DNA of 64,000 nt from positions 5,518,001 through 5,582,000 of the forward strand of contig JBBMOL010000022.1 in the NCBI GenBank assembly GCA_037954665.1, read 5' to 3'. The notes under the pieces are model-generated. The model had not been told where the DNA came from and did no database searches. It worked only from the letters and a program-made list of their open reading frames with translations. Source of the DNA: Laguncularia racemosa. Taxonomy: Eukaryota; Streptophyta; Magnoliopsida; Myrtales; Combretaceae. Below are positions 47,035 through 58,784 of this stretch, in pieces. How positions within the stretch are numbered: position 1 is the stretch's first letter; each line of letters begins with the position of its first letter. A program made the translations under genes and the position numbers.

Positions 47035-47940
47035 TATTGACTGAATATGTGGATGTATTCGCCAGGTCATATGGCAACATGCCAGGACTTGACCAGTTGA
47101 TAGTGGTTCACAGGCTACCTACAAAAAAGGATGTCAAACCTAAAAAAAAAATTAAGAAGATTTAGGTCTAACATCTTATTAAAAATTAAAGAGGAGGTCA
47201 AGAAACTGTTAAAAGTTGGGTTTATCAAAGTATCAGACTATCCGGAATGGGTAGCAAATATAGTCCTTGTTCTAAAGAAAAATGGAAAAGTACGAGTATG
47301 CATGGATTTCTGAGAATTGAACCAAGCTACGCTTAAAAAAAAATTCCCTCTACCTCACATAGATGTCTTGGTGGACAATATCGCAAGAAGTCATCTCTTC
47401 ACATTTATGGATGGCTTCTTAGGGTATAATAAGATAAAAATGGCGGAAGAAGATTAAACCAAAATGACCTTTATCACGACTTAGGGTACCTTTTGTTATA
47501 AAGTCATGCCTTTCAGTTTAAAGAATGCTGGAGCAACATATCAAAGAGCAATGGTTGCAATACTTCATGACATGATGTATCGTGAAGTCAAGGTATATGT
47601 TGACTACATGATAGCTAAATCCAAAAACGGAGAAAGCCATGAGTTAATCTTAAGGAAATTATTCGAATGATTGAGGAAGTTTCAATTGAAATTAAATCTG
47701 GAGAAATGTACTTTTGGGGTCACATCTAGCAAGTTGTTGGGGTTTATTGTATATAGAGAAGGTATTAGAATCAACCTTGACAAAGTAAAAGCCACACTAG
47801 AAATGCCCTCTCCACATTCCACTAAGGAGGTAAGAGGTTTATTGGGAAGGTTAAATTACATAACTCGGTTCATCTCACAACTTATTGATAAATGTCGTCT
47901 ACTGTTTTGTCTACTAAAAAAGACTGCCACAGTAGAATAG
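47035..47940 (+). pseudogene. Reverse transcriptase of the Ogre-like element
   Basis: The order is EYVDVFARSYGNMPGLD, then after a shift KIKEEVKKLLKVGFIKVSDY, WVANIVLVLKKNGKVRVCMD, LPHIDVLVDNIARSHLF, FMDGFLGYNKIKM, YKVMPFSLKNAGATYQRAM and VYVDYMIAKS (YVDY at 47595-47606). The catalytic YVDD has become YVDY, so one essential aspartate is lost in addition to stops at about 47312, 47455 and 47668. The connection part (FVVY-like FIVYREGIRINLDKVKA, VRGLLGRLNYITRFI) is nearly intact at 47671-47940. About 600 bases before it (46430-47035) are decayed coding. Confidence 0.88.
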
Positions 47941-48420
47941 GATGGTGAATGCAAAGAGGCATTCAAAAAGATCAAGGAGTACCTTATGAACTGTCTAGTT
48001 TTAGTAGTCCCAAAAAAAGGAAAACCTTTATTTTATAGCTTATGATACTTCCTGAATCTATAGGGTGTATACTGGGACAAAAGGATGAAAAAGGAAGGGA
48101 GCAGTCCATATACTATCTGAGCAAAAAATTTATGGAAGGGGAATAAAAGTATTCTAAAATAGAAAGGACCTGGTGCGCATTGGTTTAGGTCATGCATCAA
48201 TTGAGATAGTACACTCTCTATTATCTAATTGAATTATTAACAAAACATGATCCCTTGAAATACTTAGCGGAGAAACCTATTTTGTTAGGAAGAATCTCCA
48301 AATGGCAAATGCTCCTATCAAAATTTGATGTCATATATATAAATCAAATTTGATGAAAGGGCAATCATTACCAGATCAGTTGGCAGAATACCCAATCAAA
48401 GGAGATTCCTTAGAATTGTA
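47941..48420 (+). pseudogene. RNase H (first) of the Ogre-like element
   Basis: The frame continues with CKEAFKKIKEYLMN and the LVVPKKGKPLFYS strand, then YYLSKKFMEGE and ERTWCALV. It ends with LLTKHDPLKYL and GRISKWQMLLSKFDV. These are the ordered segments of gypsy RNase H plus connection. The LY-A-S catalytic strand is shifted and partly lost near 48040. Many stops. Confidence 0.75.
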
Positions 48421-48439
48421 GGCCTAATTCCTAAATGAA

Positions 48440-48860
48440 AATATACTAATGGCAGAGGGTGAGTCAAAAGAAAAATCCAAGATAGAGAAGGATCCTAAAT
48501 GGAAGATGTTTATCAATGGAGCTACCAATGTGTTTAGGTGTGGAATTGGGGTAGTGTTGATATCACTAGAAGGAATGCAATTCCCTTCAGTGATGAGACT
48601 CACATTTCCATATATTAGTAATATTGTAGAATATGAGGCATGCATCATCGGTCTCAAAATGGCCTGCCATATGGAAATTTGTGAATTGGATGTATATAGA
48701 GATTCCTTGCTCATCATATTATAGACGCGAGGAGAATACAAAACTAAAGACCTTAAACTAGTTTCGTATCACCAACACCTGACATAACTGAACTTTTACA
48801 TATGTCTCAAGGACTCAAAATCAGTTCGCAGATGCCTTCGCCACACTAGCATCTACGATT
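48440..48860 (+). pseudogene. Second, archaeal-type RNase H of the Ogre-like element
   Basis: An open stretch (48449-48724) reads WKMFINGATNVFRCGIGVVL, then a strand with RLTFPYISNIVEYEACIIGL and ICELDVYRDSLLII. This is the pattern W..FDGA.N..G.GIGVVL, EYEA...GL, L.V.GDS.L. The DG of the first catalytic strand is NG here; Glu in EYEAC and Asp in RDSL are kept. A second RNase H between RNase H and integrase is a hallmark of the Tat/Ogre lineage. It is broken by a stop at 48722. Confidence 0.82.
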
Positions 48861-49029
48861 CAAATAATAGGAGGAACTGAAGGTCAACCACTAAAAATAG
48901 AAAATTGTTTGGTAATTGAAAAAACACAAGATGACAAGCTTTGGTACCATGATGTCAAAATATTCCTCTAAAAGAGCAAATACCCTAAAATAGCGAATAA
49001 AAATGACCAAAGAATACTCAGAAGGTTAG

Positions 49030-50190
49030 CAAGTCATTTCTTATTAAGCGGGTTTGTACTTTATAGAAGATCATTCGACACCATGTTGTTGAGATGTGTG
49101 GATAAAAAAGAGGCAGGTGAACTAATGAAAAAAATACACGAAGGAGTATGTGGCCCTCACATGAATGAACACATGCTTGCTAAAAAAATCATGAGGATGG
49201 GTTACTATTGGTTGATAATGGAATCTGACTATATCAAATATGTCAAGCACTGTCACTTGTGCTAAGTCTATGCCAACAAAATAAATGCTCCACCTAAAGA
49301 ACTTCATTCACTATCCACACCATGGCCTATCTCTATATGGGGCATCAACATTATCAAGCCAATCAGTCCAAAGGCATCCAATGGTTATAGATTTATACTG
49401 GTAGCTATCAATTATTTACCAAGTGGTTTGAAGCCTCATCATATGCTAGTGTCACCAAAGGAGTAATAGTCAGATTCATGAAGAGGGACATAATAGCTCG
49501 GTGTGGAGTTCCTAAATTAATCATCATCGATAATGGCACCAATCTCAAAAACAAGTTGATGATGGAGTTGTGTCAATAATTTAAGATAAATCATAGAAAC
49601 TCAACTCCATACCAAACTCAAATGAATGGGGCAATAGAAGTAGCTAACAAAAATATCAAGAGAACTATTGAGAAAATGACCATCACCTACAAAGATTGGC
49701 ATAAGATGTTACCATTCACCCTCATGGCCTACAAAACTTCGATTCGAACGTCTACTGGAGTTACACCCTATTCTTTGGTATATGGTATCAAGGCAATATT
49801 ATTAGTCGAGGTCGAAATACCATCCTTTAGGGTTTTATCAGAGACATAGTTGGATGAATCTAATTAGGTAAAGAAAAGGATCGATCAACTAAACTTGATT
49901 GATGAAAAAAGATTCATAACATTATGCCATGGTCAATGCTACCAACAAAGAATAACCCGAGCATTAAAAAAAAAAAATACGGCCCCAACATTTTAAGGAA
50001 GGTGACTTGGTACTAAAAAAGGTTCTCCTGAATGGATAAGATTCAAGAGGCAAGTTCACTCCAAACTATGAGGGTTTATATGTTGTAAAAAAGACATTAT
50101 TAGGAGGGGCCTTAATATTAGCCCAAATGGACGGTCTAAAGTTAAAGGACCCCATAAATGTGGATGTGGTTGAGATGTACTATCTTTAGG
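49030..50190 (+). pseudogene. Integrase of the Ogre-like element
   Basis: The zinc domain is KKIHEGVCGPHMNEHMLAKK with YVKHCHLC (HHCC). In the core, WGINIIKPISPKASNGY has Asn where the first catalytic Asp is expected (about 49340). The second Asp survives in IIIDNGTNLKN and the Glu in MNGAIEVANKNIKRT (49622 onward). ITYKDWHKMLPFTLMAYKTS and STGVTPYSLVYG follow. The C-terminal end (YEGLYVVKKTLLGGALILAQ) reaches a stop near 50190. Several shifts split it. The loss of one DDE residue means it could not act. Confidence 0.85.
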
Positions 50191-50689
50191 CAAGAATTAC
50201 AAAATTTTGCGAAAGTTCATAAATGTCAACAATCATTACAGCTTTGTGGTTTGATTTTCATTTCTCTACAAGCAAAATGGGTGTCCCTGAACGGTCAATT
50301 ACCCTAACCAGTCACTATCAAACAAACTCTTCTATCATTTTCCTATATTACCCATCCCCTCGCGCACATACAAGGAAACAATAAATAATGAACAATGATG
50401 GAATGCTAAAACTCAATGAATTTTTTTATGATCCCACCTTTCTTGAATAGTAGGTCTGATATGTTTCCAGGATAATACCAAAATCATAAAAGCTAAACTC
50501 ACAAAAAGAAATGCATGGAGACTTTCTACTCTAGTCAAGGCAAAGATAAGTGGAGAAGGATTAGATTATTATGAGAGTTTAGTTATTTGGTTGTTATCTA
50601 CAATAATCAGGTAAGCATCTAAAAATTAAGTAATCATTCATCATTCATTCAGGCTCCCAATGATGAGCCGCATTTCTATTTAAGTTTGC

Positions 50690-51055
50690 TAGTCTAGAGA
50701 AGACGCTTCCCATAATCAATTGTTAGCTCATAGGAGCACTTTTACAATTCCTTCTTAGGGATGCTAGTCTATTGAGATGCCTCCTAATATATTTTCCAAA
50801 AGGATGCTTCCCACTATTAGTTAATTAGCTCACAATAAGACACTTTCCTAGATATTCTCTCTTAGTCGCAAGTCTAATGAGACGCTACCTATTATCAACT
50901 ATTTAGCTCATAAGAGCACTTTTTTGGTTGCGATTCGGGTGAGATGCTTCCTATCGTAAATTAGTCAGCTCATAAAAGCACTTTTAAGGTCGCTAGTTTA
51001 GTAAGATGCTTCCTACCATAGATTAGTCAGCTTATGAGAGCACTTTTCTAAATTT
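50690..51055 (+). repeat. Tandem repeat of ~60-70 bp in the 3' untranslated part of the Ogre-like element
   Basis: About five units between integrase and the polypurine tract. Each has GAGATGCTTCCTA or a close variant, then ATTAGTCAGCTCATAAGAGC-like and CACTTTT. Units near 50690, 50765, 50870, 50935 and 50995 are clear; the second is irregular. Tandem repeats in the 3' region are a known habit of Tat-lineage elements and can seed satellites. The stretch 50191-50690 has no recognised content. Confidence 0.8.
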
Positions 51056-51240
51056 ACTTTTTATATAAGGTAACTGTCTTCCTTTTACAACATAGGATTA
51101 CTATCTCATAGAGAATTTTCCTTACTCAATCTATTCCTTAGCGGATTTAGATCTAGATGGTCAACTAAATATAGTTTTGTATGTCTTAGACAAAAATGGT
51201 GTTTTGTGGTCTTTGTAGCTAAGTTTTTCCAAACCTTACT

Positions 51241-51255
51241 AGAAAGAGGGGCAAT
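51241..51255 (+). promoter_or_regulatory. Polypurine tract of the Ogre-like element
   Basis: AGAAAGAGGGGCAAT lies directly before the 3' LTR. It would prime plus-strand DNA synthesis. Its position fixes the 3' LTR start at 51256. Confidence 0.8.
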
Positions 51256-53054
51256 TGCAAACATTCTATTTTTGCTCCCATTTTTTTAAATAATAATATA
51301 TATATATATAAAAAGAAGAAGAAAATAATAGAAAATAATAATAATAAGGATAGCAATAATAATAAAATACATTTAGGTTTCTAAATTAAATTTATAAATC
51401 TCAAAATAACAAAACAATTATAAAAAATATTAGGTCAATGTATAATTTGTGTGCAATAATAAACTAAGAAATGGGCCAGCTTAGTTGGTTCACATGCTCG
51501 CTTGGAACATGTGAGAGGAAGAGTGTGTAATGGGTTTGAATCCATAAAGGCACTTCGTGCTATTTTTTTTACTTCTTTCTCCTTGAGCTGCTACGTGGTA
51601 ACATGCGATAGGCCAATCTAAGTCATGCGCACAAGACATGATCGTCTTCTTCAACAAGCTGTCCATCGTGAAATTGAAGGGAGAAGAAACTGGAGCAAAT
51701 TAAAGCAAACCTAAACTTATTTTTTCAAATATTTTTGGATTTATCACAAAAACAAACCGGATAAATCCTAAAAACAACTCTAATTTAAGGGGTTTACATC
51801 ATTTTTTTTTCAAATCGGGTGAAGATAAAAACAAATCTCCATTAAAGTTTATATCCGTGTTCATCCGCATTTGGCCCTTGACATCTATAAATGAAGGTCG
51901 ATTATGAAAGGTGAAAAGGAAGGGGAAATTGGAGAGTAAAAAAAAAAACAAGAGAGAGAAAGAGGAGAAGATCTAGAAAAAAAAAAAAAAGAACAAACAC
52001 CTATCGTAACCCCCATGGCCATCATCCTTAGTTGTCGTCAATGTCGAGAACCATCCAAACGTGGCTGATTTCCACATCGACCTGCACTCAAGAGGCATTT
52101 CGAACCTTTACGTTGCGTCACCGTTCATCGAAAAGCTGCCAACACGAAGTTGTTAGCTGCTATGATCTAACCCAACTTGATTCGACCCGACCCGAACTGC
52201 AACCCATGTCTAGGTTAGAGGATTTCATCATTATTATATTATTATTATTATTAGTTTTTAGTTGATAATAACATTAAAATAAAAATTTATATATAAATAC
52301 AAATAAATAAATAATAAAAGATATGTGTTTTAGGAATCTGTTTTCTTTTATTGTTAATGAAAAATTAGGTTTAGAATTTTTCTTTTGTGTTTCCTTTAAA
52401 ATTTTCTTAATGTAAGGTATGAGTTATTTTTAAAAAAATAATAAATAAATATTTTATCATCTAAAAAAAATATTTTGATAAAAATAAATAAATAATAATT
52501 AAAGCTTATGCTTAGATTTTTTTTTTTAAAATTAAAATGATAATAAACATAAACTTAACATGTTTTTTCATAATTAAAATTAACCAATTCACTAAAGTTT
52601 TATAAAAAGCAAACTATGGTCTGTTTGATCCCGAATAGTGGATACATAAGCACCCTTATGGGACAACTCTAAAAAAAATAAAAATATATATATTTTCAAA
52701 TTATTATTAGTATAATTTTTTTTTCATGCTAAAAAAGATATCATAACATAAATATATTTTTTAGAAGGATAAGGTGGTAACTTTCAGGTTTTAATAGAAC
52801 TGTTCCCGAGTCAAGAATCTCTAGCTTTTCTTTTTTAAAAATAAAAAATAAAAATTGTCTACTAATGTTTATATTATAATTAATCTGCTCAATTAATTCT
52901 AATTTAGTAATTTTTCCCAACTCTAGTTGGGTGGCGACTCTAAATAAATAATGAAAATTCATAGTTCAAGTCGAGAATTTATATTGGATGAGCATAGGAT
53001 CTAATATGAATTGAATTAGGGAGATAATATAAAATTTTTAAATTAGACTCGACA
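51256..53054 (+). repeat. 3' LTR of the Ogre-like element
   Basis: 1.8 kb, uninterrupted, TG...CA ends (TGCAAACATT and CTCGACA). It matches 27600-28849 and 30403-30873 of the 5' LTR apart from scattered changes and an extra ~100 bases near 51530-51640. It serves as the empty-site reference for the solo LTR at 28850-30397. Short frames in it (52032-52265 plus, 52741-52962 minus) are not genes. Confidence 0.85.
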
Positions 53055-53536
53055 AATACGAAAACACAAAATGATAGTGAAAAAAGAGATGAAGAAGTTA
53101 CATATGATCGATGGCGACAATAACATGTCTCTTCATCTTGGTTGAGCCATGGTTATTGTTCTAAAATGGGGAAACAAAGTGTTTACTTGATACGTGGGAA
53201 GTGTGAAAAATTTGAGAAAAAGTTAGGGGGTTGTTTTGTGTTTTGCGAGAATTGGAATGCCACATATCTATTTTGTATTTGTGAGAAATTGAATGCCACA
53301 TATTTGTTTAGTATTTGCAAGAATTGGAATGCCACATAAGCATTCATGTGGCAATTATTTTTTAATAAATAGTAATTACGAGAATAAAATTGTCATATAA
53401 TATTTATTTGGCAATTAATTTCTCATAATTTATAATATGTGACAATTTTTTGTCATCACAAATACTTTAAAAAATGTAAGAATCTTTTTCCCGATATTTT
53501 ATTTTCTCACTTTCGGTCATTTTTGTTGTAGTGATT
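53055..53536 (-). mobile_element. CACTA transposon terminus with subterminal repeats
   Basis: The right edge reads TTTTTGTTGTAGTG up to about 53536, which on the minus strand is CACTACAACAAAAA, the standard end of plant CACTA elements. Inward lie repeated words such as GAATGCCACATA, GTGGCAATTA and ATTGTCATAT at 53240-53460, a subterminal array like that at 19540-20000. It is separated from CACTA-related DNA ending at 27599 only by the Ogre-like insertion and its target duplication. It is therefore most likely the 5' end of that minus-strand transposon. Confidence 0.78.
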
Positions 53537-55265
53537 ACATGCTAACATGTCCAGCTAATATACTCCTTGCAAGTTATCCATATCTTAGTTAAGTCATTGT
53601 CTTGAGTAATTTGAGCGATTTAAATTAGATCTATCTAGAGTTTGGGATAAAAAAAAAATATTTTCTCTTTCTATGAATTTTTTACGATAAACGTAAATTC
53701 ACTGCCTTTGATGCTCAATCTCCTAACACTGCTAGATGAAAGAAAAGAAGAGAAGTGCCCAACTCTCTAAGGTTTTTGATCAACAAAAACATGTCGTTGG
53801 ATGAACTTAAATAGTCATGATAATCATGAAAATTTGATGAGCTCTTCGTTTATTACAAGTGGTAGCCGCATTCGTGGACTAACCTCAACGACACTCGAGT
53901 AATCGATATATATACTTTAAGGAAATTATCTATTTTTGGTTTTGAGGTCCTTCGGGTTAACGTAAGCTTTACTTGATCCGACAAATTTATTTTAGCTTGT
54001 TGCAGGCATCATTACACAGCCATTTCTTTTCAATACGTCAATGCCAATAATTTTTTGTTTGAGTTAAAAAAGAAATCTACTAAAATAATATTAATTTTAA
54101 AAAGAATAAATAAAGTATAAGGAAAAGTTTTTTAAAAAATAAATAATGAAGGTATGGACTTAAAACGTGTCTTCAGTTAAAGCTAAATTAGTGGATGGTG
54201 AAGAAACGTTGAATGAAATTATTGGGTAGTGAAAGATGTTGGTAAGAAAAAATTACTCAAAATAGTTGTTTGAAGGCACATATATTAAAAGCATTTCAGT
54301 TTTGCTAATTTTAGTTCAACTAAAGTGGATTTCAAGTCTACACCTTTACTACATATTTTTGAAATAAAATTCTTGAATATTCTACTTTGCGATTATTTTT
54401 CAAAATTAATATTATTTTAGTAAATTTCTCCAAGTTAAAGTATGAGCAGTTTGGACTTGTTCCCTTCTTTGACATAGACTTATTTCATTATTTCACCTAA
54501 ATATTCTAAATTTAGAATGTTTCAAATTTGACTTAGGATAAACTCCTACTAAGTCATAAACAATTAAATCATAACACGTAACAAATAATATGTGGATAAA
54601 TGAAAAAAGAAAAGGGGAAATCTACTAAAATAATATCATTTTTTAAAAAAATATGCGAAATAGGAACTCGAAAAAATTATTCCAAAAATAGGTTTTAAAG
54701 TCACAGAAACAAAACATACTTTCAAGTAATCGATGCCTTAGTTTTATGGAATTTTTTTAATGTAAATTATTATAATTGTTAAATTTTTGGAAATTAAAAT
54801 TTTTTTGTTATAGTTATGTAACATTTTAATGTTTTTAAAAGCAATTAAAAAAAGTAATTTGAGGAAAGTTATAATTGAAAAAGAATTTGATGATTATTAA
54901 AAAAAATAAAAAACAATTGTGAAAGAAAATGTAAAAGTGTAGATAAAAAAATAGAAAAAAAATAATTTATTAGAAAATGTTAAGAAATTACAAATTTTGA
55001 AATATTAATGTATAAGAATCGCTAACATCTAGGAAAGATCTCCCTCCTACTACATTAAAACAAATGGATAAAATGGTTAAGACTTCATCTAATCTACATA
55101 ATGAAAATAGAAAACATTAGCATTATACAAGCAATGATTCGATATCATAATTGTGTAAGAGTAAGCTAAGATTCAATTAATTATGCATATGATTATCAAA
55201 CATTTAACATTATCATGCTAATGTGAACACATTCTTCTATTATGGTCTTCCCTTTGGCAAAGTTC
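53537..55265. other. AT-rich DNA, nothing recognised
   Basis: No frame, RNA gene or repeat could be supported. The part from 54350 to 55000 is dominated by A and T runs. The right limit is where SWIM-like coding of the minus-strand MULE transposase begins. Confidence 0.55.
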
Positions 55266-56519
55266 ACATGTAATTTTATTTGACACTCCCAACTTGTCGC
55301 CTATGGTTAGAAAGTGGGTTTATATGTGAGCTCTTAGTGCGTCCACTTATACTAATCTAGTGTAGATGCCGAAAATATTGAGTTTGATTAAAGCAACTAT
55401 TGCATAGTTGTAAGATCATGGGATTCGGTATATTAGCTACTTTTGGCAAGTGCATGTGCTATGGGTAAAATGAATAGTGTACATCTAGCACCTTTCCTTT
55501 AACTTGCTCTCTATACGATGACTATCGGTGAGCACTTCAAAATTTCTCTCCTACTTGCTATAGTTAATGATCTTGTGATTGTTAGCTTGTGAACTCTATC
55601 TAACTATTTTTTCGGTGGCATATTTGGTGAAGATTTTATCCTTCACCATATTCTTAAGCTCCTTTGAATGCTTGGTGATGAAGTAACCCATGTAATTGTA
55701 AAAAAGTCTTCTTCACCAAAGCAGCCATGGGTAACTTTTCAGCTCCTTTCAAGATGGAATTGTAGCTTTTGATAATGTTGGAGATTATATACCTAAACCG
55801 ATAGTAACTGTCATGAGTTAGCATCTACATCTCTACTGACACATTGTTAAACCATGCTAAGGCATCAAGCTTCATAGTACTCACTTAGTCCATCAAATAA
55901 TTCAATTTTTGAGCTTGTGCTTGCAACTTGGCATATGTAACCAACTTCTTAGATTGAATATTTTTGTGTCCCTTATTGAAATTGCTTGTAATGTGTCATA
56001 AACAAAATCACCACACTACAAATGGAGGGAGCTATCTATTAGCTTAGGGTTTAACTACAAACTTGATTCCATGGTGTCTATTTGATATGAGGTAAATGGT
56101 TTCATAACCTATATAGTCGCCAACCACATGTTCCTTCAATTTCCTTAAAAACTAGCCTCATGTTTTAACTATCTCCTCATCTACGAGAGTGAATGTTAGA
56201 GAAAGTATATGGTTGTTACTATCAATGCCACAAGCAATCAGCAACTTATACATGTAATTTCATACAGAAAAGTTTCATCAATGGTAATAACTGATCTAAG
56301 AAATCTCTATGCTGCATTGTACGGCCTAAATGCCTAAAAAAACCCACTTAAAAGTGGACATCTTGGGGTTATTTGATCTTCTCCACCCCTAATCAACTCA
56401 TGTTCCAAGATTTGGATTTTTTATGGCATTTAGAAGCTTAGGAAGTTCATTGTGGAACATCTCCCAATTCTTGTGCACAAGCTCAATAGCCAGTTTCTTA
56501 CCCTCCGAAACTTATCTCT
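55266..56519 (-). pseudogene. Mutator-like (MULE) transposase pseudogene, catalytic and C-terminal parts
   Basis: Minus-strand reading from 56519 downwards gives KKLAIELVHKNWEMFHNELP with LLNAIKNPNLG, then FRPYNAA near 56320, SVITIDETFLY, LLVALIVTT, and further on KLVTYAKLQAQAQKLNY, LDALAWFNN and SYNSILKGAEKLPM. It ends with a SWIM-like zinc segment, HSTCTCQK....IP.SYNYAIVALIKL, at 55370-55460. That is the order of MULE transposases: the MUDR-to-transposase linker, the DDE core (PF10551) and SWIM. Stops and shifts are frequent; of the catalytic acids I can see only the Asp of the ITIDETFLY strand. The N-terminal part is at 61996-62636, beyond a retrotransposon. Confidence 0.8.
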
Positions 56520-57514
56520 TGTAATGTCCTGAAACTTTTGAAAAACTATATAAAAATTAAAGAAAATAAGTAGAATAATAGATACTTTTAGGTCGGGGTA
56601 GCGAGAGTGACAATTTTGCAATATTAAAAATTTTGAGAAAATTATGAAGAAAAATTTAAAACATCGTCCAGTGTTAAAATTTGAAGGCCATCACTGTCAC
56701 AGGGCATTCAAAAGTAATTGTGATATTACTAGACCGTCCTAAGTGAACTATTGGATTAGGAGATTGTTCATGCCTTATCGGTTCCTAGTCTAGAGTGTCT
56801 TTGAGGGTGTTGCTCCGGTTGATGCAAGTGTACGAGAACGTCCGGTGTTAAAATGAATATATTGTGAATATTAAAGTAATGTGAAAGTAAATAAGGTTGT
56901 GAGACCTGGGTACTGATGGTGGCTTGAAAATCCTCAACCTAAGGTTAAGGGGGGCGTAAATCCTAAACTTCACATTGGTTATCAAAAGACCACGTGAACT
57001 ATTGCATTCATATGATTGCTCATGTATAGCATACGGTTGATAACTCGATTGAATTGCTTGTGCGTGTGTAGCATTGAGAGTATTGTATTCCCATTCATTG
57101 AGCCACAGTGTGCTCACCCCTCCATATATTCTTTTGCAAGTAAAAGTCATAACAGCTTGAGATGAGATGAGGAGTGAAATGTCGAGTGATTTTGGAAGCC
57201 TAGTATGATAAAGTAAGAAATCAATTGATAGGCTTTCTAATTAAAATGTTATCATAAGGCCCTGATGTAAGGTTTTATTCCATTTTATTGGTTAGTAGAG
57301 GATACCGACTCTCTGCGATCATGGTTGATCATGGGGTACGGAAACTATAGTTATATTTTATTATATAATTATATGTAATATGACTAGTTATAAATGTAAT
57401 TAACTAGTTAGAGTCCTACGATCTCTTAATCGTAAGATGGTTATCATGTAACGGGTGCACACATGCCATTATGATTTTAGTGAAAACTTTTAGGCCCCGA
57501 TTCGATGCATGATA
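56520..57514 (+). repeat. 5' LTR, internally deleted to 1.0 kb
   Basis: It aligns to 58023-58166 and then to about 61147-61990 of the 3' LTR. At the join (56665-56680) sits CGTCCAGTGTTAAAAT. This word belongs elsewhere in the LTR, about 170 bases further on, and matches 6927-6942 exactly, so the deletion was closed with copied filler. The terminal CA has become TA. Confidence 0.8.
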
Positions 57515-57521
57515 GAAAATT

Positions 57522-57533
57522 TGGTATCAAAGC
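57522..57533 (+). promoter_or_regulatory. Primer-binding site complementary to initiator Met tRNA
   Basis: TGGTATCAAAGC differs at one base from the complement of initiator Met tRNA. It lies seven bases after the 5' LTR. Confidence 0.8.
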
Positions 57534-58010
57534 TCTAGGTTATCAGAGATAGGAGTAGCCTACAAAATAGTGAGATGGGGTAGAACCTAGGTAGATTGTA
57601 AGAGTAAAATAATAAAAGACTTAGATGATAATCTATACATATAAATATATATTTATTACTATAAGATTTTCTTCTAGCCTTAAACTATCTAAGGGATAAT
57701 AACTCTGAAAATTTTACAGTCTCGTTCAAAACCACGAATGGAATTCTCGATAACGATTATGTTAAAAGATGTCACAAAATATAAAGATTTAGAACATACA
57801 ATAAGTGAATCTTGACGAAAAACACTCTCTTCGAATGTGACTACGATTGAAGAGGGTAAACATTATCGATGTGGGCCCATAACCTATAAGTCCCAAGATC
57901 GAGTGTATTTGGTATAGGATGGAATCAGAAGTACTAAGAGCTCAAGAAGACATACTAATGGAAAAGCGAATTGACAACTACGGTAAAGTTTCGAGGACAA
58001 AACTTCTTGA
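57534..58010 (+). other. Short internal region of the Tekay-like element
   Basis: About 480 bases without an open frame or recognisable gag or pol motif. The first part resembles leader sequence after a PBS, and the last ~60 bases are the standard 3' internal end. Everything between has been deleted. Confidence 0.6.
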
Positions 58011-58022
58011 ATGGGGGGAAAG
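58008..58022 (+). promoter_or_regulatory. Polypurine tract of the Tekay-like element
   Basis: TGAATGGGGGGAAAG lies directly before the 3' LTR start at 58023. It fixes the LTR boundary. Confidence 0.82.
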
Positions 58023-58784
58023 TGTAATGTCTTGAAAATTTTGAAAAAGTATATAAAAATTAAAGAAAATAAGCGGAATAATATATATTTCTAGGCTGGG
58101 GTAGCCAGAATGACAATTTTGCAATATTAAATATTTTGAGAAAATTATGAAGAAAAATTTAAAACATCATGATGCATTAATATTATTCAAATAATTAATG
58201 AATAACCAAAAACTTATGATAAATAATAATAGCTTTTAAAATAGAAAGATGAGGAAGACATGAGATCCGTTTGATAAGCATAACAAACAATAAGAAATAG
58301 ATATTTAAAACAATTAAAAAGAACACTTGTATGAAAAGGAAAAGGATAAGAAGCGTAAAATTTCAAATTATATGAAATATATTACTAAATAAATTTAGGA
58401 AATGAAGTAATCAAAAAATATTTGTATATAGGTATAAAAATAAATAAATAAAAATAATTGTAAGTCATAATTTTAGTTCGTGCAATTTAAATTAAAAGAA
58501 TAAATTTTTTGAAACATAAATTACAAATAATATTGAGTTAAATAATGAAATTAATTTAAATTATAGATTTAGGAAATTCAAATCAAAATTTTGAGTAAAT
58601 ATTTTAGTCCAAAATAATTAAATTAGCTTAGACGCAAAGTTTCATAATAAAATATTACAAATACAAAATTTGAAAATAGCGTCATACAGCATGAAATAAT
58701 AAAATACAAATAATTAAAATATAATATATATATATATACATATGGTGGTATGAACAAAAAAAAAAAAGACGCTATAAAAGGAGC

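Larger units (their letters stand above)
27600..53054 (+). mobile_element. Tat/Ogre-type LTR retrotransposon expanded to 25.5 kb by four nested insertions
   Basis: The LTR at 27600 starts TGTAAATACCC and the one at 51256 starts TGCAAACATTC. They are collinear throughout and end at the same ATTAGACTCGA segment (about 30870 and 53050). Between them lie, in order, a PBS-like motif, an extra upstream ORF, gag, protease, RT, RNase H, a second archaeal-type RNase H, integrase, a tandem-repeat 3' region and a polypurine tract. The flanks AATAT and AATAC form a target duplication with one mismatch. Removing insertions at 28850-30397, about 31004-37781, 38194-40978 and 42420-44028 leaves about 12.7 kb. 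Dual RNase H and an ORF before gag are known for the Tat/Ogre group. All coding parts carry stops. Confidence 0.85.

Noticed and set aside
27600..53054. Endogenous pararetrovirus as an alternative for the RT-containing regions
   Set aside because: Each RT is followed by an integrase and flanked by LTRs with target duplications, and no movement protein was seen. These are LTR retrotransposons.
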